Positions 1 through 6,635 of a DNA stretch of 11,824 bases are shown here, piece by piece. The DNA is from Pseudomonadota bacterium. Its GTDB lineage: Bacteria; Pseudomonadota; Alphaproteobacteria; Sphingomonadales; SMXR01. The stretch's first letter is position 1; each line of letters starts with the position of its first letter. Both the position numbers and the translations under genes were made by a program. Location of the stretch: positions 1 through 11,824 of the forward strand of contig JACZYI010000039.1 of NCBI GenBank assembly GCA_022571175.1. Reading direction: 5' to 3'. The notes under the pieces were generated by a model. That model worked only from the letters and a program-made list of their open reading frames with translations. It did no database searches and had not been told where the DNA came from.

Positions 1-576
1 GATTACCAGCAGGATATCAGACCTCAAGCCCGCTCTGAGCCTATGCAATTCATCTGCCGCGATCATAGTGCCGGTGGGGTTGTTCGGATTGGCGAGGAAC
101 AACAGTCTGGTGTTCGCCGTCACCCGTTCCAGAAGCGCATCCACATCAGTAGTGAAATTCCGTTCGGGTGCAAATATGCTGGTGGCACCCGCCGCCGCAG
201 CACTTATCCGGTAGGCGACAAAAGCATTTTCAGGCTGAAGAATTTCATTGCCCGACCCGGCATAAATGCGGGCCAGCTGAGCCAAAATCTGATCTGATCC
301 TGCCCCCACAGAAATATATGCGGGATCAATATGATAGCTTTCCCCAATTTGAGCGCGCAGTGCCTTTGCATCCGAGTCGGGATAGCGCTCGGCGTCTATA
401 TCAGCTTGGCGTATGAGCTCTGTGACAAATGGGCTGGGCCCCAGAGGAGATTCATTCGAGGACAGTTTTATGACCTGATCCTGCCCTTCAATGCCGGATT
501 TTCCGGGCTGGTAAGGTCTGATTTCCATCACTCCCGGGCGGGCTTGCGGGCGCTTGTTGTTTTCTGGCTCGTTCAT
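1..576 (-). CDS. HisC-like PLP-dependent aminotransferase, N-terminal part (cut by window edge)
   Basis: This frame stays open from an ATG at 576 to the window edge (192 codons, C-terminus missing). The product is a class I/II (fold type I) aminotransferase of the histidinol-phosphate type. Visible hallmarks are the RPYQPGK N-terminal segment (residues 20-26), LSSNESPLGPSP (38-49), the PLP-phosphate loop GAGSDQI (91-97) and the substrate/cofactor segment NPNNPTGT (163-170). The visible part ends in LLVI, just where the family usually continues with the PLP-binding D-E-A-Y motif; the catalytic lysine lies outside the window. A GGAG-type ribosome site precedes the ATG by about 9 nt, and the gene starts 22 bp after the fumarylacetoacetase stop, so it is probably the fourth gene of the hppD operon. 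HisC enzymes are known to accept aromatic amino acids. From context I infer a role in tyrosine transamination to 4-hydroxyphenylpyruvate, but an ordinary histidine-biosynthetic role is not excluded. Confidence 0.88.
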   Translation of the reverse strand, partial: MNEPENNKRPQARPGVMEIRPYQPGKSGIEGQDQVIKLSSNESPLGPSPFVTELIRQADIDAERYPDSDAKALRAQIGESYHIDPAYISVGAGSDQILAQLARIYAGSGNEILQPENAFVAYRISAAAAGATSIFAPERNFTTDVDALLERVTANTRLLFLANPNNPTGTMIAADELHRLRAGLRSDILLVI

Positions 577-598
577 AGGATTACTCTCCGACCCCTGG

Positions 599-1588
599 CT
601 AAATCGGCGGAGTATATTTTTTTACCACCTGATCAATGGCACCAAATATTGATGCACCATCAGCGTCGAACATTTCAATCCGGATACTGTCACCATAACT
701 CATGAAGGGCGTGGAAGCTTTGCCGTCCTTGATAATCTCGAGCATGCGTACTTCAGCCAAACAGCATGAGCCTGCCGAACGATCCACATTCGATATGGTC
801 CCGGAACCAATAATGGTGCCAGCCCCCAGAGGACGGGACTTAGCCGCATGGGCAATCAGTTCGCCAAAATGAAAGGTCATGTCAATGCCCGCATCGGGCG
901 CGCCAATTTGCTCGCCGTTAAGGTTGGCCCGTAGGGGCAAATGCAGTTTGCCCTCCCGCCAAGCATCACCCAGTTCATCGGGCGTGACGGCTGTGGGCGA
1001 GAAAGCGCTTGAGGGTTTGGACTGGAAAAAGCCAAAGCCCTTGCCGAGTTCCCCCGGAATAAGATTTCTGAGCGAGACATCATTCACAATCATGATGAGC
1101 CGAATATATTCGAGCGCGGCTTCAGCCTTTATGCCCATGGGCACATCATCCGTAATGAGGGCCACTTCGGCTTCAAAATCGATGCCCCATTGCTCGGATT
1201 CCACCAATATATCATCACATGGCCCGATGAAGCTGTCGGAACCACCCTGATACATAAGCGGGTCGGTCCAGAAGCTTTCGGGCATTTCCGCCCCGCGGGC
1301 TTTACGGACTAATTCCACATGGTTCACATAAGCTGAACCATCGGCCCACTGATAAGCGCGCGGCAGGGGTGATGCTGCCCTTTCAGCCTCAAAAGGTACG
1401 CATGTATCAAGAGAGCCAGACTCGAGATCAGAAGCCAGTTCCATGAGTTTCGGGCTAACCATGTCCCAATTATCCAGGGCCTGCTGCATGGTGGGCGCAA
1501 TCGCTTCCGCCGACGCCATGGTTTTCAGGTCCTTCGACACCACTACCAGCCGACCGTCACGGCCGCCTTTGAGAGACGCCAGTTTCAT
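599..1588 (-). CDS. fahA: Fumarylacetoacetase (FAH family, short bacterial form)
   Basis: This gene encodes 329 aa. It probably hydrolyses fumarylacetoacetate to fumarate and acetoacetate, the last step of tyrosine degradation, in the cytoplasm. The FAH fold is shown by the acidic metal-binding segment DFEAEVALI (residues 137-145, with D137, E139 and E141), the NDVSLRN stretch (169-175), SKPSSAF (190-196) and the GSGTISN segment (261-267). At 329 aa it is much shorter than the roughly 420-aa animal and classical bacterial FAH, and matches the compact bacterial type found next to hppD and hmgA. The ATG at 1588 follows the hmgA stop by only 14 bp with GGGGAAA upstream, so the two are surely cotranscribed. 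The FAH superfamily also contains acylpyruvases and hydratases, so specificity rests on the operon context, which is strong. Confidence 0.92.
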   Translation of the reverse strand: MKLASLKGGRDGRLVVVSKDLKTMASAEAIAPTMQQALDNWDMVSPKLMELASDLESGSLDTCVPFEAERAASPLPRAYQWADGSAYVNHVELVRKARGAEMPESFWTDPLMYQGGSDSFIGPCDDILVESEQWGIDFEAEVALITDDVPMGIKAEAALEYIRLIMIVNDVSLRNLIPGELGKGFGFFQSKPSSAFSPTAVTPDELGDAWREGKLHLPLRANLNGEQIGAPDAGIDMTFHFGELIAHAAKSRPLGAGTIIGSGTISNVDRSAGSCCLAEVRMLEIIKDGKASTPFMSYGDSIRIEMFDADGASIFGAIDQVVKKYTPPI

Positions 1589-1602
1589 AAGAGTTTCCCC
1601 AC

Positions 1603-2742
1603 CTATTCAGATGTCTTCTTACCACCACCCCAGGAATTGACATAGTCCTTCCATTCAATGGCTTCTGCCTCTTCTGCAATATCGAGCGGGTCACGGGCAT
1701 CCACCATAACCGCAACTTCATCGGTTTCCTTGCGAGCAAATTTCTGGCCTTTTTCATATGCCTTGGGATGTGGACCGTGGATGAAGCCGGCAGGGTGGAA
1801 GGTTGTCATGCCTGGGTGGATATTGTCGCGAGAGAAAAACTCGCCCCGGTGATAGAAAAGAAATTCGTCGTAATCATCATTGGAGTGAAAAAAGGGAACT
1901 TTAAGCGCACCCGGATCACTCTCGATAGGACGCGGACAGAAAGTGCAAACCACAAAACGACCGGCAACAAAGGTGGTGTGAGCCGAGGGGGGTAGATGAT
2001 AGCGATGGGACATCAGCGGTCTGATATCGCGCCAGTTAATGCGTGCCACTAGTGAATCGCCCTTCCAGCCCATGGCGTCGAGCGGATTAAAGGGAAAAGT
2101 GATTTTGCTGAACTGTTCGCGCTTTTTCACCGTCACGCACCAGGTTTTTTCATCCTGCTGAGCTTTGAATTCATCATTGATTTCAGGTACATCCAGCATA
2201 GCTGGATCAAAAATGGCGTGGGGACCGACCAGCCCTTTCTCCGGCAATTGGTAGGCCGACCCGGTGGCCTCAATCATCATCATTGAGGTAGCATCGGCAG
2301 GCTCAATCCGCCACATGGTAGAGCGCGGGATGACGATATAGTCGCCATCCCGATAGCGCATGTGACCAAAATCGCAATAGAAATCACCACTGCCTTCATG
2401 AATAAACAACAGCTCGTCACCATCACCATTTCGCATCAGATGGTCCATCGCTTTGGACGTGGCCCAGAAACGAATGCGGCAATGGGCATTATGAAGGAGC
2501 GGTTTTGCTTTCCATGGTCCCACACCATCATGCTCAAACTTGTTGGTATCATAGGCGTGGGGACGAAGCGGACCCTCAAACTCACTCCAGCCCGTTGGCG
2601 GATGGGAATGATAAAAATGCGTGGCGGGGCCGAAAAAGCCCTCCCGACCCGCTTCCCGCTCATAGGCACCCTCGGGAAAATCCGCATGCGCCTGCCTGGA
2701 AGCCTTGCCTTCGCTTCGAGGGTAACTAATCCAGCGTTTCAT
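1603..2742 (-). CDS. hmgA: Homogentisate 1,2-dioxygenase
   Basis: This gene encodes 379 aa. The enzyme is a non-heme Fe(II) dioxygenase of the cupin class that opens the homogentisate ring to give maleylacetoacetate. Conserved features are the N-terminal FYHSHPPTGW region (residues 43-52), the first cupin strand region near HLMRNGDGDELLFIHEGSG (101-119), and the C-terminal iron site. I assign the iron ligands as H286 in FFHSN, E293 in DDYDE, and H322 in FIHGPHP; the last matches the His-Gly-Pro of the family. It is about 55-60 aa shorter than the classical 430-445 aa enzymes and resembles the shorter bacterial variant. The start at 2742 has an excellent GGGAGG ribosome site 6-7 nt upstream. 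It lies 50 bp after hppD and 14 bp before fahA, in the order of the pathway. Confidence 0.93.
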   Translation of the reverse strand: MKRWISYPRSEGKASRQAHADFPEGAYEREAGREGFFGPATHFYHSHPPTGWSEFEGPLRPHAYDTNKFEHDGVGPWKAKPLLHNAHCRIRFWATSKAMDHLMRNGDGDELLFIHEGSGDFYCDFGHMRYRDGDYIVIPRSTMWRIEPADATSMMMIEATGSAYQLPEKGLVGPHAIFDPAMLDVPEINDEFKAQQDEKTWCVTVKKREQFSKITFPFNPLDAMGWKGDSLVARINWRDIRPLMSHRYHLPPSAHTTFVAGRFVVCTFCPRPIESDPGALKVPFFHSNDDYDEFLFYHRGEFFSRDNIHPGMTTFHPAGFIHGPHPKAYEKGQKFARKETDEVAVMVDARDPLDIAEEAEAIEWKDYVNSWGGGKKTSE

Positions 2743-2792
2743 TATGATCCTCCCGGCCAGTTGGTCATGGTGATTTTTCTGGAATCTGTCGC

Positions 2793-3851
2793 CTATGCAC
2801 TATCCAGCACGCCCCGGCGCAATTGATCCAGTTCGATGGATTTAAAAAGAGCGTTGAAGTTGCCCTCACCAAAGCCCGTGTTTCCTTTTCTCTGGATAAT
2901 TTCAAAGAAAATGGGCCCGATCACATTGCCGGTAAAGATTTGCAGCAGCAATCCAACTTCTTCATTACGCTGACCATCCATCAAAATGCCATATTTTTTG
3001 AGCCCTTCCATATCTTCACCATGATCAGGAATGCGCTCCGACAGTAATTCAAAATAAGTATCGGGCGTATCCTGGAATGCAATGCCGTTGCTCTTGAGCT
3101 TGGCAACCGAGTCATAGATATTATCGGTTCCCAGCGCCACATGCTGAATACCCTCCCCCTTATATTCATCGAGATATTCAGCAATCTGCGACAGATCATC
3201 TTTTGATTCATTGATGGGAATACAGATTTTACCGCAAGGACTTCCCATGGCGCGGCTCACAAGGCCGGTCATATCTCCGGTGATATCAAAATAACGAATC
3301 TGGTTAAAATTGAATATTCGAGCATAAAAATCCGCCCATTTGTCCAGATTTCCACGATTAACATTATGGGTCAGATGATCAATATAGGTGAGGTCTGCAA
3401 AGCCCTCGGCCTCTTCCCCTCCAGCCATAAAATCATAGTCATCATAGATGGATTGTTCACCATAGCGATCCACCAAGTAAAGCCGGCTGCCACCAATGCC
3501 ATCAATGGCGGGGGTCTCGACTACAAAAGACCCTGAATCATCGCTCGCCCTGTGCGCACCGCGCTTCAAGGCTTCAGCAAAGGCAAAATCCGCATCTTTG
3601 ACCCGAAAGGCCATGGAGCAGGCGCAAGGTCCGTGAGCGTTATGAAAGTCAGCGGCAAAACCTTCTTCTTCAGCATTCAGGAGAAAATTGATCTGGCCCT
3701 GACGATAGATTGTAATATCCCTGGAATTATGTTTTGCCACCGGCTTGAATCCAAGCTTGCGAAAAAGTCCGTCCAGCAGCGCCGGGTCTGCAGCGGCATA
3801 TTCCACAAATTCAAAACCATCGGTTCCTAAAGGATTTTCAGTATCCGTCAT
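2793..3851 (-). CDS. hppD: 4-hydroxyphenylpyruvate dioxygenase
   Basis: This gene encodes 352 aa, the usual length for the bacterial enzyme. It is a vicinal-oxygen-chelate Fe(II) dioxygenase that converts 4-hydroxyphenylpyruvate to homogentisate with loss of CO2. The two-domain layout is clear: an N-terminal non-catalytic half (about 10-145) and a C-terminal catalytic half (about 150-350). The facial triad can be read as H159 (IDHLTHNV), H237 (GIQHVAL) and E317 (FFEIIQR). The C-terminal GFGEGNFNALFKSIE (326-340) is the family's substrate-gating helix. The ATG at 3851 has AAGG about 7 nt upstream. It is the first gene of a minus-strand operon with hmgA, fahA and a HisC-like aminotransferase, and is divergent from a MarR gene that probably controls it. 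Confidence 0.96.
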   Translation of the reverse strand: MTDTENPLGTDGFEFVEYAAADPALLDGLFRKLGFKPVAKHNSRDITIYRQGQINFLLNAEEEGFAADFHNAHGPCACSMAFRVKDADFAFAEALKRGAHRASDDSGSFVVETPAIDGIGGSRLYLVDRYGEQSIYDDYDFMAGGEEAEGFADLTYIDHLTHNVNRGNLDKWADFYARIFNFNQIRYFDITGDMTGLVSRAMGSPCGKICIPINESKDDLSQIAEYLDEYKGEGIQHVALGTDNIYDSVAKLKSNGIAFQDTPDTYFELLSERIPDHGEDMEGLKKYGILMDGQRNEEVGLLLQIFTGNVIGPIFFEIIQRKGNTGFGEGNFNALFKSIELDQLRRGVLDSA

Positions 3852-3938
3852 TCCATGACCTTTCCGATTATTACCCTGCCTGTCCGGACGCTGACCCGTA
3901 TAATTTCATTTAAAAGAAATAAGAAATCACTTGCCTTT

Positions 3939-3967
3939 AATTTAGTTTCATATGTAACTTATTGCAA
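3939..3967 (-). promoter_or_regulatory. Candidate promoter of the hppD operon
   Basis: On the minus strand, TTGCAA (3967-3962) and TAAATT (3944-3939) are spaced by 17 bp, and each matches 4 of 6 consensus bases. The spacer almost exactly contains the CATATG palindrome, an arrangement suited to repression. It predicts a leader of about 80 nt before hppD. The match is modest and the assignment is an inference. Confidence 0.4.
3944..3959. promoter_or_regulatory. Palindromic operator candidate for the divergent MarR regulator
   Basis: The 16-bp sequence AGTTTCATATGTAACT is symmetric at 14 of 16 positions (AGTTnCATATGnAACT). The two half-sites are spaced as expected for a MarR dimer, and it is the most symmetric element between hppD and marR. 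It falls within the likely hppD promoter spacer and just upstream of a TATATT -10 candidate for marR (3975-3980), so one site could control both directions. Binding is inferred, not shown. Confidence 0.6.
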
Positions 3968-4016
3968 GAAAGATTATATTTGATGAAAATGACACGGGCG
4001 AATATCACGGCATATA

Positions 4017-4481
4017 ATGGATAAGACACTTATATTGCAAGATTTTTTACCCTATCGCCTTTCTGTATTGTCTAATCGTATCTCTCGCTCCATCGCGCAA
4101 CTCTATGAAAAACAATTCCGACTCACCATGCCTGAATGGCGGGTTATGGCCATATTGGGTGAAAAATCTGGCCTGTCGGCTGGCCAGGTGGCTGACCGGA
4201 CCGCCATGGATAAAGTCGCGGTCTCACGCGCTGTTGCCAGCCTCATGGCCGCGGGCAGACTGGACCGCAAAACCGCCAGCGATGACCGTCGTCGTTCGGT
4301 TTTATCCCTGTCAAAAAAGGGGAAGGATGTTTACGCCAAAGTGGTGCCGCTCGCCTGTGATTATGAGGCTCGATTGATCGAGCGACTGAGCCCCTTGGAT
4401 CGCCGTAACCTGGATGTCGTTCTCTCGAAATTGACCGAAATCCAGATCAAAACAGCAGTACCGGGTGAGACAACGCGCTAA
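4017..4481 (+). CDS. MarR-family transcriptional regulator, probable homogentisate-pathway regulator
   Basis: This gene encodes 154 aa, a normal MarR length. The N-terminal helix that contributes to dimerisation (about 5-33) is followed by the winged helix-turn-helix: MPEWRVMAILGE (38-49), the HTH SAGQVADRTAMDKVAVSRAVASLMAAG (54-80, with the recognition helix about 65-78) and a wing with DDRRRSVLSLSKKG (89-102). The C-terminal helices (104-145) complete the dimer interface. It is transcribed away from hppD across a 165-bp gap that carries a near-perfect palindrome. By analogy with such pairs it probably represses the hppD operon and itself, relieved by an aromatic intermediate; the ligand is unknown. 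The ribosome site before the ATG is weak, and no better in-frame start exists because an upstream ATG at 3983 is out of frame. The stop codon overlaps the U tract of a minus-strand terminator. Confidence 0.88.
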   Translation: MDKTLILQDFLPYRLSVLSNRISRSIAQLYEKQFRLTMPEWRVMAILGEKSGLSAGQVADRTAMDKVAVSRAVASLMAAGRLDRKTASDDRRRSVLSLSKKGKDVYAKVVPLACDYEARLIERLSPLDRRNLDVVLSKLTEIQIKTAVPGETTR

Positions 4482-4509
4482 AAAAGCGGGGCGACGCGAA
4501 CGCCGCCCC
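4480..4509 (-). terminator. Rho-independent terminator on the minus strand
   Basis: On the minus strand GGGGCG-GCG pairs with CGU-CGCCCC (9 bp with one G-U) around a UUCG tetraloop, followed by GC and six Ts. On the plus strand no T run follows, so it is not a typical marR terminator. No minus-strand protein gene lies in the 380 bp upstream, so it ends either a small RNA or the ald transcript. Its T tract covers the marR stop codon. Confidence 0.8.
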
Positions 4510-4631
4510 AAGTACAGCCAATTGGTAGAGAAGAGAAATTGGCTGGAGCTAGGGAAGTCTCTCCCGTAGCAAAAGACACTTCCCGAAACTTAGTTGCACC
4601 ACGCTTGGAGGGGGTTGGAGTGCGCAACTAA
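4480..4631 (-). ncRNA. Candidate small RNA with four stem-loops, tail-to-tail with marR
   Basis: Read on the minus strand, this segment forms four successive hairpins. Hairpin 1 (4631-4590) pairs UUAGUUGC with GCAACUAA and presents a loop containing CCAACCCCCUCCAA, complementary to Shine-Dalgarno sequences. Hairpin 2 (4584-4552) pairs GGGAAGU with ACUUCCC and can extend by UCU/AGA past a G-G mismatch. Hairpin 3 (4544-4516) pairs AGCCAAUU with AAUUGGCU around a pyrimidine-rich loop. Hairpin 4 (4509-4488) is an intrinsic terminator with a UUCG loop followed by GC and six Us. The T tract fixes the strand. A TTGAGA -35-like box at 4665-4660 lies 17 bp from a poor -10 (GAATGT, 4642-4637), which would start the RNA near 4630 at hairpin 1. 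I recognise no known family. It could instead be the structured 3' end of a long ald transcript. Confidence 0.6.
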
Positions 4632-4891
4632 AAATCACATTCGCTCTATTCCTTTACTGTCTCAATCCTCGCGCGCACTCAGACGCCCGATGAATATTGG
4701 GCTGCTGTCTTTATTTTGTTCGAAAGTCATTTATCTTTCATGCCTTCCTGATTCGGTTCGCAGCCCATAGCTGTCAGGCTCACGATATCGGGCACTATGT
4801 CAAAGAAAAGGGCTTTGCGGTCAGCCGCATGGATTTTGCGATAAACCGTTCTCGCATGTAATCAGGCCGAGCGGAGATTTTTACCCTGATT
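4632..4891. other. Rest of the marR-ald intergenic stretch, no convincing gene
   Basis: These 260 bp contain the possible promoter of the small RNA (4637-4665) and an inverted repeat AATCAGG/CCTGATT (4860-4866 and 4885-4891) directly behind the ald stop that lacks a T tract. Between about 4730 and 4861 both strands are open with protein-like composition, but neither frame has a supported start, so a decayed gene is possible. I see no repeats or RNA genes of known type here. Confidence 0.45.
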
Positions 4892-6016
4892 TCATGAATC
4901 GTCGTTGAGCACGGCGTCGGCAGAAATATAGTCAAGACCCAGATTGATGGCTACGGCTTCATATGTCATCTTGCCCTTGAACACATTTAACCCTCGCAAC
5001 AGATGTTCATCATCCTGAAGCGCCTGCTTATAACCCTTGTCAGCCAACGCCAAAGCGAATGGCAGGGTCACATTATTCAGGGCAAAGGTGGATGTCCGGG
5101 CAACCGCCCCCGGCATATTGGCAACGCAATAATGCACCACTTCGTCCACCATATAGGTAGGCTCGGCATGCGTAGTTGCTTTTGAAGTCTCGAAACATCC
5201 GCCCTGGTCAATAGCCACGTCCACCAGCACGCTGCCCCGTTTCATGCGGGATACCAGGTCTCGCGATACAAGCTTTGGAGCGGCCGCGCCGGGAACCAGA
5301 ACCGCACCGATGACCAGATCAGCATCAAGTACATACTCCTCCACCGACTCATTGGTAGAAAAGACAGCATTTATCCGTGAGCCGAACTGCATATTCAGCT
5401 CCCGCAGGCGCTCGATGGATTTATCAAGAACCGTGACCCGCGCCTCAAGCCCCATGGCCATACGCGCCGCATTGGTTCCAACAACCCCGCCACCCAATAT
5501 GACCACATTGGCAGCCGGCACACCCGGTACTCCGCCCAAAAGCATGCCCCTGCCCCCCTGGTTCATTTCCAGAGAATGGGCACCCGCCTGAATGGACATG
5601 CGGCCAGCCACTTCGCTCATGGGAGCCAGCAGAGGAAGCCGACCATCAGCATCGGTCACGGTTTCATAGGCGATTGCCACAACCCCCGATTTCAACAGCA
5701 ACTTGGTTTGGTCCGGGTCCGGAGCCAGGTGGAGATAGGTAAAAAGAATCTGACCTTCCCTGAGCATCCGGCATTCGACGGGTTGAGGTTCCTTGACTTT
5801 TACGATCATCCCCGCGCGTTCGAAAATTTCCTCAGGCGTATTGATGATTTCAGCGCCAGCCGCAAGATAGAGATCATCGCTCAAGCCAATTTCAAAACCG
5901 GCATTTTTCTCGACCATCACCTGATGTCCGCAATCCACCATTTCCCGAACACTTTCGGGCGTCATGCCAACACGATATTCATGCATTTTGATTTCTTTTG
6001 GAATCCCGATCAACAT
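4892..6016 (-). CDS. ald: L-alanine dehydrogenase (NAD-dependent)
   Basis: This gene encodes 374 aa, close to the usual 371. It catalyses reversible NAD-dependent oxidative deamination of L-alanine to pyruvate and ammonia as a soluble hexamer. The N-terminus MLIGIPKEIK is typical. The catalytic and substrate residues are visible: R15 (EYRVGMTP), K74 (VKVKEPQP), H95 (TYLHLAPD) and D269 (VDVAIDQGG). The Rossmann NAD loop is VVILGGGVVGTNAA (171-184), and the substrate-binding MNQGGRGMLLGGVPGV (151-166) precedes it. I chose the ATG at 6016 rather than a longer open frame to 6085, because it has GGGGAG 6-7 nt upstream and gives the canonical N-terminus. It is divergent from an Lrp/AsnC gene, a common arrangement in which the regulator activates ald in response to alanine. 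The -10 candidate TATATT (6056-6051) lacks a good -35, consistent with activator dependence. Confidence 0.95.
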   Translation of the reverse strand: MLIGIPKEIKMHEYRVGMTPESVREMVDCGHQVMVEKNAGFEIGLSDDLYLAAGAEIINTPEEIFERAGMIVKVKEPQPVECRMLREGQILFTYLHLAPDPDQTKLLLKSGVVAIAYETVTDADGRLPLLAPMSEVAGRMSIQAGAHSLEMNQGGRGMLLGGVPGVPAANVVILGGGVVGTNAARMAMGLEARVTVLDKSIERLRELNMQFGSRINAVFSTNESVEEYVLDADLVIGAVLVPGAAAPKLVSRDLVSRMKRGSVLVDVAIDQGGCFETSKATTHAEPTYMVDEVVHYCVANMPGAVARTSTFALNNVTLPFALALADKGYKQALQDDEHLLRGLNVFKGKMTYEAVAINLGLDYISADAVLNDDS

Positions 6017-6050
6017 TGTCCACTCCCCAGTGATCATATGCAAGAACAGC

Positions 6051-6161
6051 AATATAGCGCAGTCTGTTATCGAATATCCTTGCAAATACTCTAGGTTTTA
6101 AGCCATAATTCGCAGATTCCACCGATTTTATGGTTAATAATGGAATTATATTCGAATTATG
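6051..6161. promoter_or_regulatory. Shared ald/lrp control region with repeated AT-rich Lrp-type sites
   Basis: CATAATTCG (6104-6112) and its exact inverted copy CGAATTATG (6153-6161) are centred 49 bp apart, and the second overlaps the regulator's start codon. GAATTAT occurs twice in direct orientation 11 bp apart (6143-6149 and 6154-6160), about one helical turn. ATAATGGAATTAT (6137-6149) is a palindrome, and a related CGAATAT lies at 6071-6077. Minus-strand TATATT (6056-6051) is a likely ald -10; plus-strand TATATT (6147-6152) is a likely regulator -10. Helically phased AT-rich sites are typical of Lrp/AsnC regulators. Confidence 0.5.
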
Positions 6162-6617
6162 AAACTTGATAATATTGATCGCGCGCTTCTGCATCATTTG
6201 CAGTTGAATGGCCGCTTGTCCAATGTGGAGCTTGCTTCACGGATTGGGCTGTCGGAATCCGCCTGCCTCAGACGAGTGAGAGCGCTCGAGCGAGAAAAAA
6301 TCATCGACGACTATGTGATGCTGGTTAATCAGGCAAAAATCGGACGACCGGGCAATGTTTTTGTGCAGGTGACACTGGACCGGCAGCAACAGGCTGACCT
6401 CGCCCTGTTTGAAGAAGCCGTCCGGGAAGTGCCCGAGGTTATGGAATGTTATCTGATGTCGGGCGATCAGGATTATATCTTGCGTGTTATCGTGCGTGAT
6501 GCGGTGGATTATGAACGTCTCCATACGGACTATCTGACCCGCCTGCCGGGCGTGGCACGTGTCAAATCCAGCTTTGCACTCCGGACCGTGCGCAAAAAAA
6601 CCGAGATCCCGCTTTAG
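6159..6617 (+). CDS. Lrp/AsnC-family transcriptional regulator, probable regulator of ald
   Basis: This gene encodes 152 aa with the standard two-domain Lrp layout. The N-terminus MKLDNIDRALLHHLQLNGRL leads into the HTH (SNVELASRIGLSESACLRRVRALE, 21-44). After the linker comes the RAM effector/oligomerisation domain (about 66-145), with the ligand-turn segment MECYLMSGDQDYILRV (95-110). It is divergent from ald, so it most likely senses alanine or another amino acid and activates ald while limiting its own synthesis. Oddly, no ribosome site precedes the ATG; instead TATATT (6147-6152) lies exactly where a -10 should be for transcription starting at the A of the ATG, suggesting a leaderless mRNA. 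An inverted-repeat arm also covers the start codon. It is convergent with the exported-protein gene, with 18 bp between them. Confidence 0.93.
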   Translation: MKLDNIDRALLHHLQLNGRLSNVELASRIGLSESACLRRVRALEREKIIDDYVMLVNQAKIGRPGNVFVQVTLDRQQQADLALFEEAVREVPEVMECYLMSGDQDYILRVIVRDAVDYERLHTDYLTRLPGVARVKSSFALRTVRKKTEIPL

Positions 6618-6635
6618 GAAATTGGGAATTCACAT

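Noticed and set aside
4013..4018. TATAAT just at the marR start codon as its promoter
   Set aside because: Transcription from it would begin downstream of the ATG at 4017; the TATATT at 3975-3980 is better placed.
4690..4770. Short plus-strand open frame of 26 codons in the marR-ald gap
   Set aside because: No ribosome site, no recognisable features, and a length expected by chance.
4860..4891. Inverted repeat AATCAGG/CCTGATT right behind the ald stop as a terminator
   Set aside because: The stem is only 7 bp with an 18-nt loop and no T tract on the minus strand; at most a weak 3' hairpin.
5576..6094. Plus-strand open frame of 172 codons
   Set aside because: It is antisense to ald, whose catalytic residues are all intact, and it covers the ald start and promoter.
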